A stretch of DNA of 19,045 nt from JBFMAE01 sp040756085. Its GTDB lineage: Bacteria > Desulfobacterota > BSN033 > UBA1163. A model generated the notes under the pieces. The model was not told where the DNA came from and did no database searches. It was given only the letters and a program-made list of their open reading frames with translations. Location of the stretch: NCBI GenBank assembly GCA_040756085.1, contig JBFMAE010000045.1, forward strand, positions 1 to 19,045, in the 5' to 3' direction. Below are positions 6,953 to 14,498 of the stretch, piece after piece. The translations under genes and the position numbers were made by a program. Numbering within the stretch: position 1 is the first letter of the stretch; each line of letters begins with the position of its first letter.

Positions 6953-8005
6953 ATGTGGCGTGGGGTGATTCGGGAATACTGGAATTTTTTACCGGTCAAA
7001 AAAGAGGAGAGCATTATCACCTTACTGGAGGGGAATACCCCGCTCATCCCTTCCTCGCAGATCAAAAAAGAGTTGCGCTCGGGGATCGATCTCTACTTTA
7101 AATACGAAGGCCTCAACCCCACGGGATCTTTTAAAGACCGCGGGATGACCGTAGCGGTCTCCATGGCAAAAGAGATGGGTTCTAAGGCGGTCATCTGTGC
7201 TTCAACAGGAAACACCTCTGCCTCGGCAGCAGCCTATGCATCGAAGGCGGGGATGAAGTCTTATGTTCTCATTCCCGAAGGGAAGATCGCCCTTGGAAAA
7301 TTGTCCCAGGCGATGGCTCACGGTGCTCATGTGATTCAGATCGAGGGCAACTTTGATGAGGCGCTTCATATTGTGAGAGAGATTTCAGAGATAGAGCCCA
7401 TCACTCTGGTCAACTCTCTCAATCCTTACCGGATTGAAGGTCAGAAGACCGCTGCCTTTGAGATCATTGACCATCTGGGATTTGTGCCGACTTATCATTG
7501 CCTTCCCGTTGGCAATGCAGGAAATATCACTGCCTATTGGAAGGGATACAAGGAGTATTGGGAGAGGGGCAGGGCCGATGGGCTTCCCAAGATGCTGGGG
7601 TTTCAGGCAGCGGGAGCGGCACCTATTGTCATAGGAAAGGTGGTGGAGCATCCGGAAACCATCGCAACAGCCATCCGCATTGGAAACCCTGCCAGTTGGA
7701 AGCTGGCGGAGGCAGCCCGGGATGAATCGGGAGGGTTGATCGAAATGGTGAGCGACGAGGAGATCCTGGAGGCTTATCGGATGATGGCCAGCTTGGAAGG
7801 GATCTTCTGCGAACCCGCCTCTGCCGCCTCTCTGGCTGGAGTGATGAAACTGGATCGAAAAGGTTTCTTTAAAAAAAGAGACCTGGTGGTCTTGACGATT
7901 ACCGGACACGGGTTGAAGGATCCGGATATTGCCATTCGAGTCTCTCAGAAGCCCATCTCCCTCCCCCCTAAGAAGGATAAAGTTTTAAAATACTTCAATC
8001 TTTAA
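6953..8005 (+). CDS. thrC: Threonine synthase
   Basis: A 350-residue PLP enzyme of fold type II that converts O-phosphohomoserine to threonine and phosphate. The N-terminal MWRGVIREYWNFLP is typical of the short bacterial/archaeal ThrC type. LLEGNTPLIPS and KYEGLNPTGSFKDRG place Lys61 as the PLP lysine. ICASTGNTSASAAAYASKAGM is the substrate-contacting Ser/Gly/Asn loop. GNAGNITAYWKGYKEY is the phosphate-binding region of the cofactor, and FCEPASAASLAG is a conserved C-terminal helix. The start is supported by GAGG six bases upstream. It stands directly downstream of hom, separated only by the repeat, and is followed at 11 bases by the deacetylase gene. Its substrate requires a homoserine kinase; see the ApgM-family gene at 9313. 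Confidence 0.96.
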   Translation: MWRGVIREYWNFLPVKKEESIITLLEGNTPLIPSSQIKKELRSGIDLYFKYEGLNPTGSFKDRGMTVAVSMAKEMGSKAVICASTGNTSASAAAYASKAGMKSYVLIPEGKIALGKLSQAMAHGAHVIQIEGNFDEALHIVREISEIEPITLVNSLNPYRIEGQKTAAFEIIDHLGFVPTYHCLPVGNAGNITAYWKGYKEYWERGRADGLPKMLGFQAAGAAPIVIGKVVEHPETIATAIRIGNPASWKLAEAARDESGGLIEMVSDEEILEAYRMMASLEGIFCEPASAASLAGVMKLDRKGFFKKRDLVVLTITGHGLKDPDIAIRVSQKPISLPPKKDKVLKYFNL

Positions 8006-8016
8006 ACACCTTCCTT

Positions 8017-9144
8017 ATGAAGAACGCCTTCATCTATTCCGATGTATATCTCGATTATGATTATGGACCCACCCATCCTCTCCGGATCATCCGGCTCAAG
8101 TTGACCCACGAACTCATCTGGGCCTATGGTCTTTTAGACCTGCCATCGGTTCAATTCATTCCCACCCTCAAAGCGAGCGAAGAGGATTTGGCCCTTTTTC
8201 ACAGCAGGGAATACTTGAATGTATTGAAGCAGGCCAGTGACGGCCATTTGAGAGAAGATGCTTATTATTATGGACTGGGACCCGGAGACAATCCCATCTT
8301 TCCGGGTCTTTTCGACTGGTCTCTCTGGGTGACCGGGGCAACGCTTCAGACCGTCGCTTTTGTGGCTGATGAAAAGGGAGAAATGGCCTTCAACATCGCG
8401 GGAGGCCTTCACCATGCCCTGAGATCGAGGGCCTCCGGATTCTGTTATATCAATGATCCTGTCATTGGAATTTTAAAACTTTTAAACCGGGGGAAGCGAG
8501 TGGCCTACATCGATATCGATGCGCATCACGGAGATGGGGTTCAGAAGGCTTTCTATCAGACCGACCAGGTCCTGACCATCTCGCTTCATGAAATCGGATA
8601 CACCCTCTTTCCGGGAACCGGTTTTGAGTATGAAATCGGAGAGGGGAAAGGGGAGGGGTATTCTGTCAACCTTCCCTTTCCCCCTTATACCGATGATGAA
8701 ATCTACCTCTGGGCGTTCGATGAGATCGTCCCTGAGCTCATCCATGTTTTTCAACCCGATGTGGTAGTTACGCAGTTAGGCGTGGATACCTTTTATAACG
8801 ATCCTTTGACCAACCTTCATCTGTCCATTCTCGGCTTTGAAAGGGTCGTTCGGCGGATCAAAGAGTTAGCTCCACGGTGGGTGGCATTGGGAGGAGGAGG
8901 ATACGATATCTCCAATGTTGCCCGAGCCTGGACATTGGCCTGGGCAGTAATGAACGGGATCGAATTAGAAGAGAAACTTCCAGAGCCCTATTTGAAAACG
9001 GCAGCAAGGGAAGGAATCCACGAGAAGGAATTGAGGGGCAATATGACACCCCCTCCCCACAGTCAGAGAAAGGAGATCAAAGCAGAGGCAGAACGGGTGG
9101 TCAATTATATCAAGAAAATGGTCTTTCCAAAGGTTGGAAAATAA
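8017..9144 (+). CDS. acuC: Histone-deacetylase/AcuC-family deacylase
   Basis: A 375-residue member of the arginase/HDAC superfamily. Zinc ligands and catalytic residues are present: GGLHHALRSRASGFCYIND with the His132-His133 pair, DIDAHHGDG with Asp168 and His170, QLGVDTFYNDPLTN with Asp257, and the closing GGGGYD with Tyr296. Class members remove acetyl groups from lysine or small amines; bacterial AcuC acts on acetylated acetyl-CoA synthetase. The substrate here is unknown. No acs or acetyltransferase gene is nearby. It follows thrC by 11 bases and has no clear ribosome site, so it may rely on coupling to thrC. The MKNAFIYSDVYLDYDYG start matches family N-termini. The catalytic set looks intact, so it should be an active Zn-deacylase. 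Confidence 0.9.
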   Translation: MKNAFIYSDVYLDYDYGPTHPLRIIRLKLTHELIWAYGLLDLPSVQFIPTLKASEEDLALFHSREYLNVLKQASDGHLREDAYYYGLGPGDNPIFPGLFDWSLWVTGATLQTVAFVADEKGEMAFNIAGGLHHALRSRASGFCYINDPVIGILKLLNRGKRVAYIDIDAHHGDGVQKAFYQTDQVLTISLHEIGYTLFPGTGFEYEIGEGKGEGYSVNLPFPPYTDDEIYLWAFDEIVPELIHVFQPDVVVTQLGVDTFYNDPLTNLHLSILGFERVVRRIKELAPRWVALGGGGYDISNVARAWTLAWAVMNGIELEEKLPEPYLKTAAREGIHEKELRGNMTPPPHSQRKEIKAEAERVVNYIKKMVFPKVGK

Positions 9145-9163
9145 TCTTCCAATCCCCTTAGTC

Positions 9164-9182
9164 CCCCTCTTGGAAAGAGGGG
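9164..9182. terminator. Hairpin after deacetylase gene, possible terminator
   Basis: A perfect 8-bp stem CCCCTCTT/AAGAGGGG with a three-base loop lies 20 bases after the stop. Only TTGATC follows rather than a U-run, so intrinsic termination would be weak. The surrounding phrase resembles a common dispersed repeat in related genomes. It may mark the end of the hom-thrC-acuC message. Confidence 0.35.
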
Positions 9183-9216
9183 TTGATCAATCATCTTCCC
9201 TTCTATTTTCTTAAAA

Positions 9217-9233
9217 TTGGCATATCTTTTGCT
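9217..9233 (+). promoter_or_regulatory. Sigma-54-like promoter before ApgM-family gene
   Basis: TTGGCATATCTTTTGCT fits the -24/-12 consensus YTGGCAC-N5-TTGCW. GG is at 9219-9220 and GC at 9231-9232, spaced exactly 12 bases from first G to G. Transcription would start near 9244. A competing sigma-70-like element, TTGACA (9253-9258) with TATATT (9274-9279) but only a 15-base spacer, lies just downstream. The window itself encodes RpoN. Confidence 0.4.
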
Positions 9234-9312
9234 TTCAATTTTCGCTTTTCATTTGACATTTGTAAGGTTTTGGTATATTTAGGTTTTAAGGTAGGAGGGA
9301 TTGGATAGAGAA

Positions 9313-10545
9313 ATGAAGTATGTGATTATCATCGGAGATGGAATGGCAGATTACCCGGTAGAGGGACTCAAAGGAGAGACCCCTTTGAAGGTGGCAAGAA
9401 CACCTCATATGGACTGGATGGCAAGGCATGGGGAAATTGGTCTGGTCAGGACAATCCCTATCGGTTTCAACCCCGGGAGTGAGATCGCCAACCTTTCAAT
9501 CTTCGGTTATGATCCCGTCCGTTATTATACCGGAAGAGGTCCCTTGGAGGCAGCCAGCCTTGGAGTCAAACTGCAACCTAATGACATTGCCTTCCGATGT
9601 AATCTGGTTACCCTTCAAGGAGATGGTCCCCAAACGGTGATGGAAGATTTTTCCGCTGGGCACATCACAGATGATGAGGCAAGGGAGATCATCCTCGATT
9701 TAGATCAGAAGCTGGGAACGGAGGATGTCCGATTCTATCCAGGGGTGAGTTATCGACATCTGATGGTCTTGAGGAATGGGGTTTTAAAATTTTCAAACCT
9801 GGAAAGCCTGGAGCTCACCCCTCCTCATGATATCATCGGCAAAGAGATATTTCCTTTTCTTCCTGAGGGTGGGAGGGCAGATCAGATTCTCACCTTGATG
9901 AATCACTCCCAGCAGCTTCTCAAAAATCATCCCGTCAATCTTTCCCGCAAGACCAAAGGCCTTCGATCCGCTAACTCCATCTGGCTCTGGGGGCAGGGGC
10001 GATCAACCCAGATGATAACCCTGAAGGAGCGATTTGGCATTGAAGGTTATGTGATCTCAGCCGTCCACCTTCTCAAAGGGATTGGGATCTTAGCGGGCTT
10101 GGAAGTTCTGGAGGTGCCCGGTGCGACAGGGTATTTTGATACCAATTACGATGGGAAGGCTCAGTATGCACTGAGAGGTTTAAAGGAGAAGGATTTTGTC
10201 TATGTCCATGTCGAAGCCCCTGATGAAGCTGGCCATATGGGGAACCCGGAGTTGAAGATCGAAACCATAGAAATTTTTGATGAGAAGATCGTGGGTGCGA
10301 TTTTAAAGGGGATGAACGATTTCAAAAGTTATAAGGTGATGGTCCTGCCAGACCACCCAACTCCACTCTCTGTCCGAACCCACACGGCTGATCCTGTTCC
10401 CTATGTCATCTATTCCAGTGAGGATGAGGCATCTACTGCCCATGGTGAAGCATTTGATGAAATGTCTGCAGGTCAGAGCAAGATCTTTATTGATAAGGGA
10501 TTTGAACTGATCGAAAGATTTTTAAACCTTCATGGTTTGCCCTGA
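9313..10545 (+). CDS. apgM: ApgM-family protein, probable homoserine kinase
   Basis: A protein of about 410 residues in the archaeal-type cofactor-independent phosphoglycerate mutase family (alkaline-phosphatase superfamily). The metal site is IGDGMADYP at the N-terminus. The nucleophile region is NPGSEIANLSIFGYDP with Ser56. The remaining metal ligands are HVEAPDEAGHMGN, MVLPDH and THTADPVPYV. A subgroup of this family found beside threonine genes in bacteria has been proposed as homoserine kinase (TIGRFAM 'proposed homoserine kinase'). Here it follows hom and thrC and no GHMP-type thrB is present, which favours that role over glycolysis. The start is uncertain: TTG 9301 is only two bases from AGGAGG (9293-9298), while ATG 9313 is 14 bases away but matches family N-termini (MKYVIII). 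A sigma-54-like promoter precedes it. Confidence 0.85.
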   Translation: MKYVIIIGDGMADYPVEGLKGETPLKVARTPHMDWMARHGEIGLVRTIPIGFNPGSEIANLSIFGYDPVRYYTGRGPLEAASLGVKLQPNDIAFRCNLVTLQGDGPQTVMEDFSAGHITDDEAREIILDLDQKLGTEDVRFYPGVSYRHLMVLRNGVLKFSNLESLELTPPHDIIGKEIFPFLPEGGRADQILTLMNHSQQLLKNHPVNLSRKTKGLRSANSIWLWGQGRSTQMITLKERFGIEGYVISAVHLLKGIGILAGLEVLEVPGATGYFDTNYDGKAQYALRGLKEKDFVYVHVEAPDEAGHMGNPELKIETIEIFDEKIVGAILKGMNDFKSYKVMVLPDHPTPLSVRTHTADPVPYVIYSSEDEASTAHGEAFDEMSAGQSKIFIDKGFELIERFLNLHGLP

Positions 10546-10565
10546 GGGAGAAGGAGATTTTGTTG

Positions 10566-12263
10566 GTGAATACGAGGACAAAATTTATTTTTATCACCGG
10601 TGGCGTGGTCTCTTCTTTGGGAAAGGGATTGGCCTCTTCATCCATCGGAGCCCTCCTTGAGCTGAGAGGCTTGAAGGTCAATTTTCTCAAATTCGATCCT
10701 TACATTAATGTCGATCCCGGAACGATGAACCCCTTCCAGCATGGGGAGGTCTATGTGACCGATGACGGGGCAGAGGCGGACCTCGATTTAGGACATTACG
10801 AACGTTACACCAATGTGAAGACGTCGAAAAAAAATAACTTCACCACCGGACAGATCTATGATTCTGTCATCTCCAAAGAGAGGAGGGGAGACTATCTGGG
10901 TACCACCGTCCAAGTCATCCCTCATATTACGGACGAGATCAAATCGAAGATCTTCGACCTCGCACAGGATGTGGACATCGTGATCGTTGAGGTCGGAGGG
11001 ACGGTCGGTGACATTGAAAGTCTTCCTTTTCTGGAGGCGATCCGCCAAATCCGCGGAGATGTGGGCAGGGAGAATACGCTTTATATTCACCTGACGTTAG
11101 TGCCTTACATCCAGACCGCCGGGGAGTTGAAGACCAAGCCGACCCAGCATAGCGTGAAGGAGTTACGGGAGATCGGGATCCAGCCCGATATTCTTCTTTG
11201 CAGGACCGATCGACTCCTCTCGACAGAGATCAAATCGAAGATCGCGCTCTTCTGCAATGTAGACAAGGATGCCGTGATCACCGCAAAGAATGTGGAGACG
11301 GTATATGAAGTCCCCATCGTTTTTCATCAGGAAGGGCTGGATGAGAAGATTGTGGAGAAACTCAATATCTGGACAGGCCGGCCGAACTTGAACGGTTGGG
11401 AGAGGGTTGTCAAAAGGATTAAACATCCCCGTTTTGAAACCACGATCGGCGTCGTGGGAAAGTATATCAGTTTAATCGAATCCTATAAAAGTTTGACCGA
11501 GGCGCTGATCCATGGTGGGATTGCTAATGATGCCAGGATCCATTTGAAATATATCGATTCCGAGCAGGTGGACAAGGAGGGGCCGGAACATTTACTCCAG
11601 GGTGCCAATGGCATCCTCGTCCCTGGCGGGTTTGGGATAAGAGGGATCGAAGGGAAGATTAAAGCTATCCAGTATGCCAGGGAGAAGAGGATTCCTTATT
11701 TTGGGATCTGTCTTGGGATGCAATGTGCCGTGATCGAGATTGCCAGGCACTGCGCCGGTTTGAAAGGAGCAAACAGTTCGGAGTTCGATCTCCATACTCC
11801 CCATCCAGTGATCTACCTTTTGGAGGAATGGGTGGATCGTGATCAAACGATCCAGAAGCGGAGCTCCAATACAGCGAAAGGCGGGACGATGAGGCTAGGA
11901 CTCTATCCCTGTCGGCTCGAAGAGGGCAGTTTGGCCTTGGAGGCCTATAATAAGAAGCTGATCTATGAACGACATCGGCATCGTTATGAATTTAATAATG
12001 CCTATCAGGATCTTTTGGAAAAAGCGGGACTGGTATTCAGTGGTGTTTCACCGGATAAGGGGCTGGTGGAGATCGCCGAATTGAAAGATCATCCTTGGTT
12101 TCTGGGGTGCCAATTTCATCCTGAATTCAAATCGAAACCGATGGAACCCCATCCCCTTTTCAGGGAGTTTATCAGGGCCTCCCTTCGGTGGGGGAAAGAC
12201 TCAAAGTCCAAAGTTCAAAGATCCAAAGGAAAAAGAAGGAAGGGCTCAAAGATAAAAGTTTAA
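10566..12263 (+). CDS. pyrG: CTP synthase
   Basis: A 565-residue enzyme that makes CTP from UTP, ATP and glutamine in the cytosol. The amidoligase domain opens with FIFITGGVVSSLGKGLASSS (P-loop), then KFDPYINVDPGTM and GEVYVTDDGAEADLDLGHYER. The glutaminase domain has GGFGIRG, the nucleophile Cys in YFGICLGMQCAV, and the His/Glu pair in CQFHPEFKS. The start GTG 10566 is nine bases after AAGGAG (10551-10556); TTG 10560 and 10563 are also in frame. The normal family end is near FREFIRASL. The last 21 codons (12198-12260) are a Lys/Ser/Arg-rich tail written by a 7-nt intergenic array, giving an unusual C-terminus. The gene lies 20 bases after the ApgM-family gene. Confidence 0.97.
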   Translation: MNTRTKFIFITGGVVSSLGKGLASSSIGALLELRGLKVNFLKFDPYINVDPGTMNPFQHGEVYVTDDGAEADLDLGHYERYTNVKTSKKNNFTTGQIYDSVISKERRGDYLGTTVQVIPHITDEIKSKIFDLAQDVDIVIVEVGGTVGDIESLPFLEAIRQIRGDVGRENTLYIHLTLVPYIQTAGELKTKPTQHSVKELREIGIQPDILLCRTDRLLSTEIKSKIALFCNVDKDAVITAKNVETVYEVPIVFHQEGLDEKIVEKLNIWTGRPNLNGWERVVKRIKHPRFETTIGVVGKYISLIESYKSLTEALIHGGIANDARIHLKYIDSEQVDKEGPEHLLQGANGILVPGGFGIRGIEGKIKAIQYAREKRIPYFGICLGMQCAVIEIARHCAGLKGANSSEFDLHTPHPVIYLLEEWVDRDQTIQKRSSNTAKGGTMRLGLYPCRLEEGSLALEAYNKKLIYERHRHRYEFNNAYQDLLEKAGLVFSGVSPDKGLVEIAELKDHPWFLGCQFHPEFKSKPMEPHPLFREFIRASLRWGKDSKSKVQRSKGKRRKGSKIKV

Positions 12264-12300
12264 AGCTTAAATATGAAATATGGAATCTAAAATCCAAAAT
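12200..12300 (+). repeat. 7-nt tandem array overlapping the pyrG end
   Basis: Two runs are visible. At 12200-12228 the words CTCAAAG, TCCAAAG and two further similar words lie inside pyrG. At 12245-12300 eight exact 7-base words follow in register, from CTCAAAG (12245) through CTTAAAT (12266-12272) to CCAAAAT (12294-12300). Most fit nnnAAA(G/T). The pyrG stop falls within the array, and the array ends where the kdsD ribosome site begins. No inverted arm is evident here. Confidence 0.65.
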
Positions 12301-12308
12301 CAGAGGAG

Positions 12309-13286
12309 ATGCGTTTAGTGAGTATCATTGAGGAGGCAAAACGGGTATTGAAGGTGGAGGCCAATTCCATTATCGATCTGGCAGAACGGATCGATGAAAA
12401 TTTTTCACGAGCCGTCGAATTGCTCTACCATTGTAAAGGAAGAGTTGTCCTCATGGGCATGGGGAAATCCGGACTGGTGGGAAGGAAGATCGCTTCCACA
12501 TTCGCTAGTACAGGAACCCCTGCCTTCTTCATTCATCCTGCTGAGGGGGTGAATGGCGATTTTGGGATGCTGGCCAAAGAAGATGTCGTTATCGCCATCT
12601 CCAATAGCGGTGAGACCCGCGAGCTTTTAGAGGTTCTTCCTCTCATCAAACGGTATGGCAACCGGTTGATTGCCCTCACTGGAAATTTAAAATCCACTTT
12701 GGCCAAAGTCGGAGATGTATGTCTCGACATCCATGTAAAGGAAGAGGCGTGCCCTCTCGGTTTGGCTCCAACTGCAAGCACGACTGCAACCCTTGCACTC
12801 GGGGATGCGTTGGCGGTGACATTGATGATCCAGAGAGGGTTCAAGGAAAAGGATTTTGCTCTTCTCCACCCCGGGGGAGCGTTGGGGAGAAAACTTCTCC
12901 TCAAAGTGGAGGATCTGATGCATGTTGGGGAGGCCTTCCCCATGGTGTCGGAGAAGGTCTTGATGAAGGAGGCGCTCTTTGAGATCACCTCGAAACGGCT
13001 CGGTGTGACCGGAGTCTGCAATCAGGAAGGGCACCTGGTCGGTGTGATCACAGATGGGGATCTGAGGCGAGCCCTGGAAAAGTATAGCGACCTCCTCAAT
13101 CGCGAAGCCTCTGCGGTGATGACCAGGAATCCGAAATGGATTGAGAAGGATGCCCTGGCAGCCAGGGCGGTCCAGAGGATGGAGGAATATTCCATCACCT
13201 CTCTCTTCGTCTTCAACCGTGCCGGGGATAAAGTGCCTGTAGGGATCATCCATCTTCATGATCTTCTAAAGGCTGGAGTGGTCTAA
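12309..13286 (+). CDS. kdsD: Arabinose-5-phosphate isomerase (KdsD/GutQ)
   Basis: A 325-residue SIS-plus-CBS protein, the normal architecture. It converts ribulose 5-phosphate to arabinose 5-phosphate, the first step to Kdo for LPS. The SIS domain (about 40-170) has GMGKSGLVGRKIASTFASTGT, ISNSGETRELL and EEACPLGLAPTASTTATLALGDALA. The HPGGALGRKLL motif follows. Two CBS motifs cover about 205-325 (VGVITDGDLRRAL and SITSLFVFNRAGDKVPVGIIH). The usual EAxHGDLGM segment reads EGVNGDFGM, replacing the conserved His with Asn. ATG 12309 touches GAGGAG with no spacer, so GTG 12318 (nine-base spacing) may be the true start. Neither kdsA nor kdsC adjoins it, unlike in many relatives. Confidence 0.93.
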   Translation: MRLVSIIEEAKRVLKVEANSIIDLAERIDENFSRAVELLYHCKGRVVLMGMGKSGLVGRKIASTFASTGTPAFFIHPAEGVNGDFGMLAKEDVVIAISNSGETRELLEVLPLIKRYGNRLIALTGNLKSTLAKVGDVCLDIHVKEEACPLGLAPTASTTATLALGDALAVTLMIQRGFKEKDFALLHPGGALGRKLLLKVEDLMHVGEAFPMVSEKVLMKEALFEITSKRLGVTGVCNQEGHLVGVITDGDLRRALEKYSDLLNREASAVMTRNPKWIEKDALAARAVQRMEEYSITSLFVFNRAGDKVPVGIIHLHDLLKAGVV

Positions 13287-13300
13287 TTCTGATTACGGCA

Positions 13301-13876
13301 ATGTTGATAAAAAGAGTTAAAATTGCAATTCTCATTTCCATCGTACTAATTGGGGGGATCGTTTTTTTCAGCCTCTGGATGAACCTCCAGGAGAGAAAAC
13401 AATCAGAGAAAGGAGAGGCACTTCCAAAGATCTCCATAGATGGTGCGAATATGCGCTTGGAGAAGATTCGATTTATCGAGGATAAACACGGTCAGAAGAC
13501 TTGGGAATTGGAGGCGACATCGATCCAACAATACCAGGATCAGAATGTCATGATGTTAGAAGATGTGAAGGTGACTTATTATGCAAAGGAAGGGAGGATC
13601 TTCAACATTTCTGGGAAACAGGGGAAGTTCTATCAGGGTTCGAAAGACATAGAGTTGGTGGGCAACGTGTTGCTCACCTCAAGCGATGGATATCGACTAA
13701 AAACACATTCCATTTCCTATCGTCATTCGGAGAAACAGGCCAGCACTTCTGATCCCGTTGAGATTGAAGGGGAACAGATCCGGTTGGTTGGCAGAGGGAT
13801 GCTGGTGGATATGGAAGCAAAAACCTTTAAAGTCCTCAACCAGGTCAAAACCAAATTGAGAGGAGGAAGGGGATGA
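13301..13876 (+). CDS. lptC: LPS export protein LptC
   Basis: A 191-residue bitopic inner-membrane protein. One N-terminal membrane segment at about residues 7-27 (IAILISIVLIGGIVFFSLW) is followed by a periplasmic beta-jellyroll domain. The repeating pattern of YAKEGRIFNISGKQGKFY and VGNVLLTSSDGYRLKTHSISY is typical of the LptC/LptA/OstA fold. LptC passes lipopolysaccharide from the LptBFG ABC transporter to LptA. It starts 14 bases after kdsD with little ribosome-site signal, and its end overlaps lptA by four bases (ATGA). Placement between kdsD and lptA-lptB agrees with the assignment. Confidence 0.9.
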   Translation: MLIKRVKIAILISIVLIGGIVFFSLWMNLQERKQSEKGEALPKISIDGANMRLEKIRFIEDKHGQKTWELEATSIQQYQDQNVMMLEDVKVTYYAKEGRIFNISGKQGKFYQGSKDIELVGNVLLTSSDGYRLKTHSISYRHSEKQASTSDPVEIEGEQIRLVGRGMLVDMEAKTFKVLNQVKTKLRGGRG

Positions 13877-14424
13877 AAAAAGGAAAGAGGATCGGCATTC
13901 TCGTCATGATATGCTCTCTTTTCCTCTTTTTCATATCCGGGGAAGCTCAGGAAAAGAAGGGAGCCGGAAAAAGCGAAGAGAAAAAGCTTCATACCGACAG
14001 AGGGTTCGGATTCACTGCTAGCCGTGCACCCATCGATATCACCTCTGACACAGTCGAGGCAGATCAGAAGCAGAACAGGGTTACCTTTAAGGGAAATGTG
14101 ATCGCCAAACAGGAAGAGACAACCCTCTATGCCAACACACTGGTCATCATTTATGACCCAAGTACAAAGAAACTAAAAGAGATTATTGCGATCGGTAATG
14201 TGAAGGTCGTCCAATTGGAACGTAGGGCGACGAGTCAGAAGGCGACTTTTGATCAGGATAAGAATAAGGTGGTTTTAGATGGGGATGCCGTGGTTCGTGA
14301 AGGGGCAAATGTGATCAGGGGAGAAAAAGTAACCTTCTACATCGATGAGGAACGAAGCGTTGTGGAAGGGGGAAAGGGGGGCCGGGTCAGCACAAGCATC
14401 ACACCGCCTCCCAAAGAGAAATGA
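13873..14424 (+). CDS. lptA: LPS periplasmic bridge protein LptA
   Basis: A 183-residue secreted protein. The N-terminus MKKGKRIGILVMICSLFLFF is a signal peptide, with probable cleavage near residue 25 (ISGEA). The mature part has an OstA-like fold: PIDITSDTVEADQKQNRVTF, KGNVIAKQEETTLYANTLVI, IGNVKVVQ and GDAVVREGANVIRGEKVTFYI. LptA subunits bridge LptC to LptD across the periplasm and carry lipopolysaccharide. It overlaps lptC by four bases, which implies translational coupling, with AGGAGGAAGG upstream as ribosome site. The TGA stop runs into the next intergenic array. Confidence 0.92.
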   Translation: MKKGKRIGILVMICSLFLFFISGEAQEKKGAGKSEEKKLHTDRGFGFTASRAPIDITSDTVEADQKQNRVTFKGNVIAKQEETTLYANTLVIIYDPSTKKLKEIIAIGNVKVVQLERRATSQKATFDQDKNKVVLDGDAVVREGANVIRGEKVTFYIDEERSVVEGGKGGRVSTSITPPPKEK

Positions 14425-14485
14425 GTTAAGAGTTCGGAGTGATGAGTTCGGAGAAAAATGGAAATTAAATAAACACTCCGAACTT
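14424..14485. repeat. 7-nt array (word AGTnnnn) with inverted arm
   Basis: Words AGTTAAG (14424-14430), AGTTCGG (14431-14437), then two more in register to 14451. AGTTCGGAGT (14431-14440) is complementary over 10 bp to ACTCCGAACT (14475-14484). The first word overlaps the lptA stop. The word family is the same as at 6840-6940, here without the nested 31-base palindrome. The right arm ends just before the lptB ribosome site. Confidence 0.65.
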
Positions 14486-14498
14486 AAATAGGAAGACG

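Noticed and set aside
9124..9140. Palindrome TTTCCAA-AGG-TTGGAAA at the end of acuC
   Set aside because: Lies within the coding frame and is short; no added evidence for a regulatory or terminator role.
12687..13259. 190-codon minus-strand frame inside kdsD
   Set aside because: Antisense shadow of a well-supported gene; its composition is an artefact of the coding strand.
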